From Chitinophagales bacterium (lineage in GTDB: Bacteria; Bacteroidota; Bacteroidia; Chitinophagales; Saprospiraceae): a stretch of 64,000 bases of DNA. The translations under genes and the position numbers were made by a program. Positions within the stretch are counted from its first letter, which is position 1. Each line of letters opens with the position of its first letter. Positions 17,334 through 24,744 of the stretch are shown one piece after another. The DNA is taken from positions 39,088 to 103,087 of the forward strand of contig JAKSDI010000019.1 of NCBI GenBank assembly GCA_022360175.1, read 5' to 3'. Below the pieces are notes generated by a model that was not told where the DNA came from, ran no database searches, and saw nothing but the letters and a program-made list of their open reading frames with translations.

Positions 17334-18512
17334 TCATGCTTCCAAAGCCTGCTCTATATCCTGAATAATATCATCAATATTTTCCAATCCAACAGACACT
17401 CTTATTAAACCCGGCATAATGCCTACGGCTCTTCTTTCTTCTTCCGTCAACTTAGAGTGAGTAGTAGAAGCTGGGTGCGTAAGTATAGTGCGGGTATCTC
17501 CCAAATTTGACGAAAGTGAACACATTTTTGCAGCATTCAAAAAACGCCTGCCTGCTGCTAACCCATCTGCTAATTCAAAGGCTACAATTCCTCCTCCCAT
17601 TTTCATCTGTTTTTTTGCCAAATCATATTGCGGGTGAGAAGGCAGGTGCGGATATCGAACACTACTAATTTTAGAATGCCCTTCCAAAAACTGGGCTAAC
17701 TTTAAAGCATTTTCACAGTGTCGTTCCAATCGCACATGCATCGTTTCCAGGCTTTTAGAAATGATCCATGCATTAAAAGGAGACATAGCAGGCCCCGTAT
17801 GGCGACAAAAAAAGCGTACTTTTTCTATAAGTTCAGCCTTGCCAACTATAATACCTCCCAGCACTCTCCCCTGGCCATCCATCCACTTGGTAGCAGAGTG
17901 CACACTCAGGCCTGCACCATATTCCATGGGTTTCTGAATGTATGGAGTAGCAAAACAATTATCTACATTTAAAATTAGATCGTATTTGGCTGCCAACGCA
18001 CCTACTTTCTCTAAATCAATAAGTGCCAAACCAGGATTTGAAGGAGTTTCTATGACAATCATCCTGGTATTTGACTGAATATGCTGCTCCCATTCATCTA
18101 CCTTATCTGGTTCTACATATGTATGGGTGATACCCCAACGCGGTAGCAATTGAGATAATATTTGATGAGTAGAACCAAATACCGCCCTGGAGGAAATTAC
18201 ATGATCTCCCGACTCCAAAAAAGCAGCAATACTTCCAAAAATAGCAGCCATTCCAGAGCCTGTAGCAAAGCCATCTTCTGCTCCTTCCATTGAACAAACT
18301 TTCTGAATCAGTTCGTCCGTATTTGGGTTGCTATAGCGAGAGTAAATAATCCCATCTGCTTCTCCTGTAAATGTAGCTGCCATTGTTTCCGCATCAGGAA
18401 AGACAAAACTGGACGTTAGAAACATAGGATTACTATGTTCTCTATATTGAGTACGCTCCATTTGCTGGCGAATGGCAGAGGTGTGGGGATGAGTGTTATC
18501 TTTTTTATTCAT
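17334..18512 (-). CDS. metZ: O-succinyl/acetyl-homoserine sulfhydrylase
   Basis: 392 aa PLP enzyme of methionine synthesis that makes homocysteine from activated homoserine and sulfide. ATG 18512 (MNKKDNTHPHTSAIRQQ) is preferred because the 23 residues before it are hydrophobic and unlike the family. Hallmarks: TSSFVFPDAETMAATFTG, YSRYSNPNTDELIQ, ATGSGMAAIFGSIAAF, VDNCFATPYIQKP (Asp), PLP Lys in SVHSATKWMDGQGRVLGG, and SNLGDTRTILTHPASTTHS. The MetZ assignment over cystathionine enzymes rests on these blocks and on the divergent sulfate-activation operon, which supplies reduced sulfur upstream in the pathway. Confidence 0.88.
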   Translation of the reverse strand: MNKKDNTHPHTSAIRQQMERTQYREHSNPMFLTSSFVFPDAETMAATFTGEADGIIYSRYSNPNTDELIQKVCSMEGAEDGFATGSGMAAIFGSIAAFLESGDHVISSRAVFGSTHQILSQLLPRWGITHTYVEPDKVDEWEQHIQSNTRMIVIETPSNPGLALIDLEKVGALAAKYDLILNVDNCFATPYIQKPMEYGAGLSVHSATKWMDGQGRVLGGIIVGKAELIEKVRFFCRHTGPAMSPFNAWIISKSLETMHVRLERHCENALKLAQFLEGHSKISSVRYPHLPSHPQYDLAKKQMKMGGGIVAFELADGLAAGRRFLNAAKMCSLSSNLGDTRTILTHPASTTHSKLTEEERRAVGIMPGLIRVSVGLENIDDIIQDIEQALEA

Positions 18513-18908
18513 AGGGTTAGCATGTATTATAATGAAAGCAAATTTAAGAAATGAATCAAATTTCCACTTCTTCTGTGCCAATTCCGAGGATCATTTATTT
18601 ACTTTTCAACCAAATTGCTTTGCTCAAAAAAGATTAAAAAATATTATCCCTACAGAATTAGTATAGTTTTCTAAAAAAATACATCTTTGCAGCTTCTTTA
18701 GAAACAGTTGAGGTATAAAACTTCAATAAGTATTTGGGGTACATAAGGATAATCTATTTCTTTGCAGTTTCAAAATTTCCTCTAAAACAACTCGTTCTTT
18801 AACAGCTTTTAAGGGGAATCGCTTTGAAAGAAGAAAGAGATAGCGTTTTTGTACTAAAATAATTTATCTCAAATTATAAAAATAGTCAGGAGACCAAAAC
18901 AAAAAGCT
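18513..18908. promoter_or_regulatory. Divergent metZ/cysC regulatory region
   Basis: 396 bp without a gene. Two related blocks, ACATCTTTGCAG (near 18682) and ATTTCTTTGCAG (near 18761), end in the TTTGCAG typical of Bacteroidota -7 regions and could be tandem starts for cysC. The long leader after them (about 130 nt) could carry regulation, but no known riboswitch fold was recognised by eye. Confidence 0.4.
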
Positions 18909-19508
18909 TTGGCAACAAATAACATACATCCCATTTTTGATCGCCTCTTGCAAAGAGAAGATCGCGAACAGCTATTAAAGCAGCGCAGCAAAGTATTGTG
19001 GCTAACTGGACTATCTGGCTCTGGAAAAAGTACTATAGCCCAACAGCTCGAACGTCGCCTTTATAATGAAGGCTTTTTTGCTCAGGTACTCGACGGTGAT
19101 AACATTCGCTCTGGTATCAACAGTAATCTTGGTTTTAGCCAGGAAGATCGTACAGAAAATATCCGTCGAATCGCTGAAATAGCTAAGCTCTATTTAAATA
19201 GTGGAATTATTACTATCAATTCCTTTATTAGCCCTACTATTGATATTCGCCAAATGGCAAAAGAAATTATTGGACATGAAGATTTCATTGAGGTATATAT
19301 CAATGCTCCCCTTGAAGTCTGTGAAGCAAGGGATGTTAAAGGCCTATATCAAAAAGCACGAGCTGGAGAAATCAAAGGATTTACTGGTATTGATGCTCCT
19401 TATGAAGCCCCTAAAGCTCCTGCCATTGAAATTAGAACCGATCAACTGAGCCTGGAGGCCAGCGTAGATCATTTATTTAACTATTTACACCCTATCATAA
19501 GCTTATGA
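18909..19508 (+). CDS. cysC: Adenylylsulfate (APS) kinase
   Basis: 199 aa. Phosphorylates APS to PAPS with ATP in the cytoplasm. P-loop WLTGLSGSGKSTIAQQLE (Walker A at residues 34-42), substrate loop DGDNIRSGINSNLGFSQEDR, FISP motif (NSFISPTIDIRQMAKEI) and the lid VKGLYQKARAGEIKGFTGID, all in family order. The start is a TTG at 18909: the nearest upstream in-frame codons run into a stop with no ATG, and the next internal ATG lies far beyond the P-loop. It overlaps cysD by 4 nt (ATGA), so translation is probably coupled. Confidence 0.95.
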   Translation: MATNNIHPIFDRLLQREDREQLLKQRSKVLWLTGLSGSGKSTIAQQLERRLYNEGFFAQVLDGDNIRSGINSNLGFSQEDRTENIRRIAEIAKLYLNSGIITINSFISPTIDIRQMAKEIIGHEDFIEVYINAPLEVCEARDVKGLYQKARAGEIKGFTGIDAPYEAPKAPAIEIRTDQLSLEASVDHLFNYLHPIISL

Positions 19509-20413
19509 GTTATCATTTAAACCATTTGAAAGAACTGGAAGCAGAATCCATTTTCATTATGCGTGAGGTGGCTGCACAGTTTGAACGTCCGGTACTGATG
19601 TTTTCCGGCGGCAAGGATAGTATTCTCATGGTACACCTGGCTATGAAAGCCTTCTACCCTGCACGCATTCCTTTCCCACTTTTACATATCGATACAGGCC
19701 ACAATTTTCCAGAAACGATCGAATATCGTGATAATCTGGTAAAACGCCTGGGTGCCAAGTTGATTGTTGGCTCCGTCCAGGAAGCAATTGATACTGGAAA
19801 AGTTGTGGAAGAAAAAGGATACAACGCTAGCCGTAATTATCTCCAAACTACCGTACTACTTGAAGCTTTGGAAGAAGGTAAATACGATGCTGCATTGGGA
19901 GGAGGACGCCGCGATGAGGAGAAAGCACGAGCCAAAGAACGCTTCTTTTCTCATCGGGATGAATTTGGACAATGGGATCCAAAAAATCAACGTCCCGAGC
20001 TATGGAATCTTTTCAATGGCAATAAGCATTTTGGAGAGCATTTTCGAGTATTCCCTATCAGCAACTGGACAGAGTTAGATGTATGGCAGTACCTGGCAAT
20101 GGAAAAAGTAGAATTGCCTAGCTTGTACTTTGCTCATAAACGTCGTGTATTCGAACGCGATGGTATTTTATTGGCAGACTCTGAGTACATTCCGAAAAAG
20201 CCTGAAGAAGAAACTGCGGTAAAAGAAATGATGGTGCGTTGCCGTACTATTGGTGATACTACCTGCACCGGAGTATGGGAATCTGAAGCTTCTACTATTG
20301 AAGAAATCATTCAGGAAGTAGCAGTTGCCCGCAAAACAGAAAGAGGGGGCCGTGCAGATGATAAACGCTCTGAAACGGCTATGGAAGATAGAAAAAAGCA
20401 GGGATATTTTTAG
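19505..20413 (+). CDS. cysD: Sulfate adenylyltransferase subunit 2
   Basis: 302 aa ATP-pyrophosphatase subunit of ATP sulfurylase; with CysN it makes APS from sulfate and ATP. PP-loop LMFSGGKDSILMVHLAMKAF (SGGKDS at 34-39), HIDTGHNFPETIEYRD, ALGGGRRDEEKARAKERFFS and the C-terminal RGGRADDKRSETAMEDRKKQ are all canonical. Length is normal. The usual direct link to cysN is broken here by a 511-bp interval holding a four-helix-bundle gene and heptamer arrays. Confidence 0.97.
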   Translation: MSYHLNHLKELEAESIFIMREVAAQFERPVLMFSGGKDSILMVHLAMKAFYPARIPFPLLHIDTGHNFPETIEYRDNLVKRLGAKLIVGSVQEAIDTGKVVEEKGYNASRNYLQTTVLLEALEEGKYDAALGGGRRDEEKARAKERFFSHRDEFGQWDPKNQRPELWNLFNGNKHFGEHFRVFPISNWTELDVWQYLAMEKVELPSLYFAHKRRVFERDGILLADSEYIPKKPEEETAVKEMMVRCRTIGDTTCTGVWESEASTIEEIIQEVAVARKTERGGRADDKRSETAMEDRKKQGYF

Positions 20414-20422
20414 GTATTAATG

Positions 20423-20492
20423 TACGATGTGGGATGTACGATGTAAGATGTACGATGTGAGATGTACGGTGGGTGATGTGAGATGTACGATG
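20423..20492 (+). repeat. Degenerate heptamer array, left arm
   Basis: Ten consecutive 7-bp units in strict phase, consensus NNNGATG: TACGATG (four times), TGGGATG, TAAGATG, TGAGATG (twice), TACGGTG and GGTGATG. It begins 9 bp after the cysD stop and ends 23 bp before the start of the four-helix-bundle gene. Its reverse complement units (CATCGTA, CACCGTA) make up the array on the other side of that gene. Confidence 0.93.
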
Positions 20493-20515
20493 TAGCTGAT
20501 GGCTAAAATTAATTA

Positions 20516-20860
20516 ATGATGAAATCTGAACTTCAAGAAAGGTTTATGCAATGGGCACTGAACATTATTCTACTTTGTAGAGATTTACCCAATGCGATTG
20601 AATTTGAAGTCATCAAAAAACAACTTATACGATCTGCCACTTCATCTGCTGCCAATTATAGCGCAAGTAATAGAGCCAAATCAAAAAAAGATATGATCTA
20701 TAAGCGTAAAATTGTTGAAGAAGAGTTGGATGAATCGATTATCTGGCTAGAGTTTTTAAATCGACTAGTAAACGGTTGGGAAGATAAAATTCAGCCCTTA
20801 AGCCGTGAAGCTGAATCTTTATTAAAAATTATTGTAAGTTCTATCAAATCACTCAGGTAA
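20516..20860 (+). CDS. Four-helix-bundle protein, S23 / 23S-rRNA-intervening-sequence family
   Basis: 114 aa, about the standard length. The family signature is the second helix, KKQLIRSATSSAANYSASNR followed by AKSKKDMIYKRKIVEEELDE and SIIWLEFLNRL. It folds as an up-down four-helix bundle that oligomerises; relatives include proteins coded inside 23S rRNA intervening sequences and the Avd subunit of diversity-generating retroelements. The molecular role of free-standing members is unknown. Here it interrupts cysD-cysN and is enclosed by inverted heptamer arrays, the right one starting 2 bp after the stop. A decayed copy lies at 22383-22528. No reverse transcriptase is in the window. Start ATGATG; either Met possible. 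Confidence 0.92.
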   Translation: MMKSELQERFMQWALNIILLCRDLPNAIEFEVIKKQLIRSATSSAANYSASNRAKSKKDMIYKRKIVEEELDESIIWLEFLNRLVNGWEDKIQPLSREAESLLKIIVSSIKSLR

Positions 20861-20862
20861 CA

Positions 20863-20904
20863 CACCGTACATCATACACCGTACACCGTACACCATACAC
20901 CAGA
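20863..20904 (-). repeat. Degenerate heptamer array, right (inverted) arm
   Basis: Six 7-bp units in phase: CACCGTA (three times), CATCATA, CACCATA and CACCAGA. Read on the minus strand these are TACGGTG, TATGATG and so on, the same family as the left arm. With 20423-20492 they give the region an overall inverted-repeat structure around the gene; cysN starts 20 bp later. Confidence 0.92.
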
Positions 20905-20924
20905 TTTAACAAAAAACAAAAATC

Positions 20925-22181
20925 ATGCAAGACACACATACAGAATTGCTTCGTTTTACAACAGCAGGAAGTGTTGATGATGGTAAATCTACGCTCATAG
21001 GGCGATTATTATACGATAGCAAATCAATATTTGAAGATCAATATGAAGCCGTTAAGGAAAGTAGCGAGAGGCGCGGAGAAGAAGGTATCAATCTGGCCTT
21101 GCTAACCGATGGATTAAAATCTGAACGAGAGCAGGGAATTACGATTGATGTGGCTTATCGATACTTCTCTACACCACGACGAAAGTTTATCATAGCAGAT
21201 ACTCCAGGCCATATCCAGTATACTCGAAATATGGTAACAGGAGCTTCTACTGCTAATGTAGCTCTTATCCTTATTGATGCCCGAAAAGGAGTATTGGAGC
21301 AAACTCGTCGTCACGCTTTTATAGCTTCTTTATTACAAATTCCTCATATCGTAGTATGTATCAATAAAATGGACTTGGTCAATTACGATGAAGCTACCTA
21401 TGAGAGAATAAAACAGGAATTTGAAGAGTTTTCATACAAATTGGATGTTAAGGATGTACACTTTATTCCGATTTCTGCATTAAATGGTGATAATGTAGTA
21501 GACAAATCGGAGAATATGCCATGGTATGGTGGTTCTACCTTAATGTATTATCTGGAAAATGTACATATAGGTAGTGATCATAACTTCATTGACACCCGTT
21601 TTCCTGTACAATACGTTGTTCGCCCTAATACGGATGAATTTCACGACTACAGAGGATACGCCGGGCGTATAGCAGGTGGAGTACTAAAACAAGGAGATAA
21701 AGTGATGTTGCTTCCTTCTGGTTTTACCTCCAATATTGCAAAGATCGACACCTATGATGGCCCTGTTAAAGAAGCTCATCCTCCAATGTCTGTGACGGTC
21801 TTATTAGAAGATGAACTGGACCTTAGTCGTGGAGACATGATTGTCAGAGAAAACAACCAACCAAAGGTAGGGCAAGACCTGGAAGTGATGGTATGCTGGT
21901 TCATTGAGCGCCCTTTGCAATTACGTGGTAAATATGCAATCAAGCACACGACCCAGGATGCTCGGTGTATTATCAAGGAAATTCGCTATAAATTGGATAT
22001 TAATACCCTACACCGAAATGAAGAAGACAAATCAATAGGGATGAACGATATTTCCCGGATCGTAATACGTACCACAAAGCCTTTGTTTTACGACAGTTAC
22101 AGAAAGAATAGAAATACTGGCAGCATAATCTTTGTTGATGAAGGTACAAATGAAACGGTGGGTGCAGGGATGATTATATAG
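20925..22181 (+). CDS. cysN: Sulfate adenylyltransferase subunit 1 (GTPase)
   Basis: 418 aa EF-Tu-like GTPase that drives ATP sulfurylase together with CysD. G1 TTAGSVDDGKSTLIGRLLYD, switch I/II EREQGITIDVAYRYF and IADTPGHIQYTRNMVTGAST, G4 NKMDLV, G5 ISALNGDNV, followed by two beta-barrel domains (QYVVRPNTDEFHDYRGYAGR; VMVCWFIERPLQLRGKYAIK). Normal length for a stand-alone CysN without fused CysC, in agreement with the separate cysC gene. Translation probably depends on the same transcript as cysCD through the inserted element. Confidence 0.97.
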   Translation: MQDTHTELLRFTTAGSVDDGKSTLIGRLLYDSKSIFEDQYEAVKESSERRGEEGINLALLTDGLKSEREQGITIDVAYRYFSTPRRKFIIADTPGHIQYTRNMVTGASTANVALILIDARKGVLEQTRRHAFIASLLQIPHIVVCINKMDLVNYDEATYERIKQEFEEFSYKLDVKDVHFIPISALNGDNVVDKSENMPWYGGSTLMYYLENVHIGSDHNFIDTRFPVQYVVRPNTDEFHDYRGYAGRIAGGVLKQGDKVMLLPSGFTSNIAKIDTYDGPVKEAHPPMSVTVLLEDELDLSRGDMIVRENNQPKVGQDLEVMVCWFIERPLQLRGKYAIKHTTQDARCIIKEIRYKLDINTLHRNEEDKSIGMNDISRIVIRTTKPLFYDSYRKNRNTGSIIFVDEGTNETVGAGMII

Positions 22182-22189
22182 TTTTATTG

Positions 22190-22217
22190 ATGGATGTAGG
22201 ATGTACGGTGGGCGATT
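22190..22217 (+). repeat. Heptamer array, left arm of the second locus
   Basis: Four in-phase units ATGGATG, TAGGATG, TACGGTG and GGCGATT, starting 8 bp after the cysN stop. Same unit family and orientation as the array left of the four-helix-bundle gene. Confidence 0.75.
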
Positions 22218-22382
22218 TAATTAACGCAAGTTGCGATTCAAATGCTGAATGTAAAATGTAGAACAGAGCAATCAAAAATGTAAAAGGATACTGCTCAACT
22301 TTGCCCTCATTTTTACATTAAACGTTTTTCATTTTGCGGTTTCAAGTTAAGAATATCGTAACTTAAATTAAATTAATTACTG
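22218..22382. repeat. Imperfect palindromic spacer
   Basis: 165 bp between the left array and the decayed gene. It contains inverse-related blocks AATGTAAAATG / AAAATGTAAAA on the left and TTTTTACATT / TTTTCATTTTGC on the right, giving a loose hairpin. No gene seen. The intact locus has only 23 bp in this place, so this is probably a secondary insertion. Confidence 0.5.
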
Positions 22383-22528
22383 ATGAAATCTGAACTTTAA
22401 GAAAAATTTATGCGTGGGCACTGGACATTATTTTGCCTTGTAAAGATTTACCTAATGTAACGGAATTTGAAGTCATCAAAAACAATTGGGAAGACAAAAT
22501 CCAACCATTAGGTAAATCACTCCGATAA
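22383..22528 (+). pseudogene. Decayed copy of the four-helix-bundle gene
   Basis: Starts ATGAAATCTGAACTT as in the intact gene at 20516, then has TAA where the intact copy has CAA (codon 6), a short deletion in the TTTATGCAATGGGCA region, and matches on through GAATTTGAAGTCATCAAAAA. There a deletion of about 150 bp joins it to the TTGGGAAGACAAAATCCAAC segment, and a second deletion leads to AAATCACTCCGATAA. Identity in the retained parts is high by eye. The stop is again followed within 2 bp by an inverted heptamer array. About 146 of 345 bp remain; it cannot code for a functional protein. Confidence 0.88.
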
Positions 22529-22529
22529 A

Positions 22530-22655
22530 CATCACACATCGTACATCGCACACCATACATCACACACCTCGCATCCTCACCATAAACCCTGCACCAAAAC
22601 ATCAGACACTAAACACCGGGCATTGCACACCGTACACCGCACATCACCCACCAAA
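22530..22655 (-). repeat. Heptamer array, right arm of the second locus
   Basis: Seven in-phase units from 22530 (CATCACA, CATCGTA, CATCGCA, CACCATA, CATCACA, CACCTCG, CATCCTC), then a more decayed stretch, then CACCGTA, CACCGCA, CATCACC and CACCAAA at 22628-22655. Inverse of the left-arm unit family. The remaining 100 bp to the next gene show nothing. Confidence 0.85.
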
Positions 22656-22762
22656 TACCCCTCCTTTTCCACCGAATACCCATATTTCTCAGCATTCTTT
22701 CCCTTTTAAAAAGCAACCATCTAATGGGTATAGCCGTTAAAGGAATATAAAACTCCATTCCA

Positions 22763-23851
22763 ATGAAGCAGCTATGCTTACCTTTACTGTTCCTTTGCAG
22801 CCTTACTCTGGTGGATGGACAAGAGTTTAATATCAGTGACTTTCAACTCACAGGAGAAGCCTTACATACTGGTAGTGATTGCATAAGATTGACTGCTGAC
22901 AGAGCCTGGTCTTCTGGAGCAATTTGGCATAAAAAGCCTATCAGTCTACGCGCTCCTTTTGAAACTACCATTAAATTTATGATTGGATGCAAAGATGGTT
23001 CAGGAGCAGATGGTATGGTATTCGTTTTTCATCCCCATAAATCAAATACAGGTTTTGAGGGAGAAGGGATGGGATTTGCGGGACTCAATCCCTCTTTAGG
23101 AATAGAAATAGATACCTGGCAAAACTGGCATCTTGGAGACCCTGAAGAAGATCATTTGACCCTACTTGCCAATGGTAATGTAAAGCATGAAAACAATCTG
23201 ATTCCTCCCATCAAGCTCCGTAATCTGGAGGATTGCAGTCGCCATGTATTAAATATTAAGTGGCTACCAAAATCCAGTCTATTAACAATTTCTATAGATG
23301 GGCGTGTGTTGATACGTTATCAAAAAAATATTCGCCATAAGATATTTGATGGTGTAGATGAAATCTATTGGGGGGTTACTGCTGCAACTGGCGATTATAG
23401 CAATCGGCAAGAAATATGCTTTGACGAGTTGAACTATACTCTTACGGAAAATATTACTCCTCTCAACCTGGACAAGACAAAAAGAAATGAGTTGATTAGT
23501 GGCAAGCCAATTACACTAGACAACCTCCAATTTGAAATCGGCAGTGCTCGTTTACTACCCGCAGCAAGAGTAGAATTATATGAGCTGGCCATGTTAATTC
23601 AAAAACACCCTGATAAGCGACTTGATATTGTTGGCCATACCGATGCTTCAGGAAATGCTGAAAAAAACCTTGATTTATCACAAAGACGTGCAAAAACGGT
23701 TGCCAATTATTTGATAAGCCAGGGAGTAGCACCTCATTTACTAAGCCCTAAAGGTTACGGAGAAGAATATCCTATAGCCAATAATAATTCTCCAGGCGGG
23801 CGGGCTAAAAATCGCCGGGTAGAATTTAGATTAGTCCCCTATTATCCTTGA
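22763..23851 (+). CDS. L-type lectin domain fused to OmpA peptidoglycan-binding domain
   Basis: 362 aa. Signal peptide MKQLCLPLLFLCSLTLVDGQ. Residues about 20-225 fit a legume/L-type lectin sandwich: FNISDFQLTGEALHTGSDCI, RAPFETTIKFMIGC, GADGMVFVFHPH, NPSLGIEIDTWQN (metal-site Asp), HVLNIKWLPKSSLLTISIDG and IYWGVTAATGDYSN. Residues about 245-357 are an OmpA C-terminal domain: LQFEIGSARLLPAARVELYE, VGHTDASGNAEKNLDLSQRR and GGRAKNRRVEF with the diaminopimelate-binding Asp/Arg pair. It would be anchored to peptidoglycan and present a sugar-binding domain in the periplasm or at the envelope. Directly followed by a barrel gene (2 bp gap). Confidence 0.88.
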   Translation: MKQLCLPLLFLCSLTLVDGQEFNISDFQLTGEALHTGSDCIRLTADRAWSSGAIWHKKPISLRAPFETTIKFMIGCKDGSGADGMVFVFHPHKSNTGFEGEGMGFAGLNPSLGIEIDTWQNWHLGDPEEDHLTLLANGNVKHENNLIPPIKLRNLEDCSRHVLNIKWLPKSSLLTISIDGRVLIRYQKNIRHKIFDGVDEIYWGVTAATGDYSNRQEICFDELNYTLTENITPLNLDKTKRNELISGKPITLDNLQFEIGSARLLPAARVELYELAMLIQKHPDKRLDIVGHTDASGNAEKNLDLSQRRAKTVANYLISQGVAPHLLSPKGYGEEYPIANNNSPGGRAKNRRVEFRLVPYYP

Positions 23852-23853
23852 TT

Positions 23854-24489
23854 ATGAAAATAATAAGCTCTTTTCTATTAGTTATACTTTTTCATATTCC
23901 TGCCCTGGCTCAAAAACATTTTTATCTGGAAACAGGGAGTGGCATTAGAGTAGGCACCTGGCAATACAATCTTGGGCAAAATACTGCGGGAGATTACGCA
24001 GGGAAAGGGCTTCAATATACCCACTTTTCCCCTTACTGGCCAGTATTTATACAAGCAGGATGGGTAGGCAATAAGCTGGAGGCAGGACTAGGGTTCAGTC
24101 ATACTCTTTTTTTCGATAATGAGATGCGTATACACCAAAACCCTGGCATCCAACGTCCTAACAATTATGCCTTTACCGAAAAAGAACCTATTTCTTTGAT
24201 ACACTGCTATGCTAATACCCGTTTTACAATTATTAAAAGAAAAAAAGTGCGCTTAGCAGGCTCTTTTAGCGGTGGGTATTTCAAGCCATTGAGCAATTAT
24301 CCCGCCCAAGAATCTTTAAATAGAAGTTGGTTTTTGGAAGGAGGCATGAGTAGTTTATTTGATATTGGTAAATACTCATTTATCTTTACTCCTGCCTATC
24401 AGTTGAACCTTATAACAGGTAAAAATTCGCAAGCGAGTCACCAATTATTTTCATTTGGTGCTTTGTTTGGAATCCGCAAAGAATGGTAA
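23854..24489 (+). CDS. Putative outer-membrane beta-barrel protein
   Basis: 211 aa with signal peptide MKIISSFLLVILFHIPALAQ. The rest alternates aromatic and polar residues in strand-like pieces (FYLETGSGIRVGTWQYNL, WPVFIQAGWVGNKLEAGLGF, RLAGSFSGGYFKPL, YSFIFTPAYQLNLITG) and ends LFSFGALFGIRKEW, with the terminal aromatic usual in barrels. ATG 23854 is chosen; a longer frame begins with TTG inside the previous stop region. It starts 2 bp after the lectin-OmpA gene and is probably co-expressed with it. No family recognised. Confidence 0.65.
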   Translation: MKIISSFLLVILFHIPALAQKHFYLETGSGIRVGTWQYNLGQNTAGDYAGKGLQYTHFSPYWPVFIQAGWVGNKLEAGLGFSHTLFFDNEMRIHQNPGIQRPNNYAFTEKEPISLIHCYANTRFTIIKRKKVRLAGSFSGGYFKPLSNYPAQESLNRSWFLEGGMSSLFDIGKYSFIFTPAYQLNLITGKNSQASHQLFSFGALFGIRKEW

Positions 24490-24509
24490 GCAATAAACCC
24501 GACACATCA

Positions 24510-24737
24510 ATGAACATTTCTGTAAAAAAAGCTACCTGGATTTTCATTCTAATTTCATCAGGCCTTTTTTTCTCTTGTGAAACCGTTCATCCCTACCAAC
24601 GGATGTATGTTGATGATAAAGATATGGTACTAAAACCTGTACCAGAAGCAGTTTATGAGATCAATTTTGAATCCTACCGAGAAGGTGCAGCTGGTGCTAT
24701 TGGTAAAAAAGCAGGAGGTGGTTGTGGATGTAATTAA
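24510..24737 (+). CDS. DUF4266 small lipoprotein
   Basis: 75 aa from ATG 24510. Lipoprotein signal ending in SSGLFFSCETVHPYQRMYV (lipobox Cys), then a short acidic region and the tail FESYREGAAGAIGKK before GGGCGCN, which is the hallmark of DUF4266. The family is usually coded next to DUF3570 proteins, as here (next gene starts 7 bp later). Elsewhere the set often includes an ApbE-type flavin transferase and a thioredoxin-like protein, neither of which is in this window; that association is from memory. Function unknown. Confidence 0.85.
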   Translation: MNISVKKATWIFILISSGLFFSCETVHPYQRMYVDDKDMVLKPVPEAVYEINFESYREGAAGAIGKKAGGGCGCN

Positions 24738-24744
24738 GAAGCTA

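Noticed and set aside
18513..18908. SAM-type riboswitch before metZ or cysC
   Set aside because: Expected from pathway, but no matching conserved core could be recognised by eye; a covariance-model search would be decisive.
20516..20860. Avd subunit of a diversity-generating retroelement
   Set aside because: Same fold family, but no reverse transcriptase, template repeat or variable repeat pair with adenine-specific changes was found in the window.
20516..20860. Intervening sequence in 23S rRNA
   Set aside because: Neighbouring sequence is cysD and cysN, not rRNA.
20414..22660. Insertion sequence or integron
   Set aside because: No transposase or integrase gene, no attC-like sites and no clear target duplications were seen; the element idea rests on repeats and duplicated layout only.
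24655..24744. Start of the DUF3570 gene at 24655
   Set aside because: It would overlap the DUF4266 gene by 83 bp and add residues unlike a signal peptide; ATG 24745 is more plausible.
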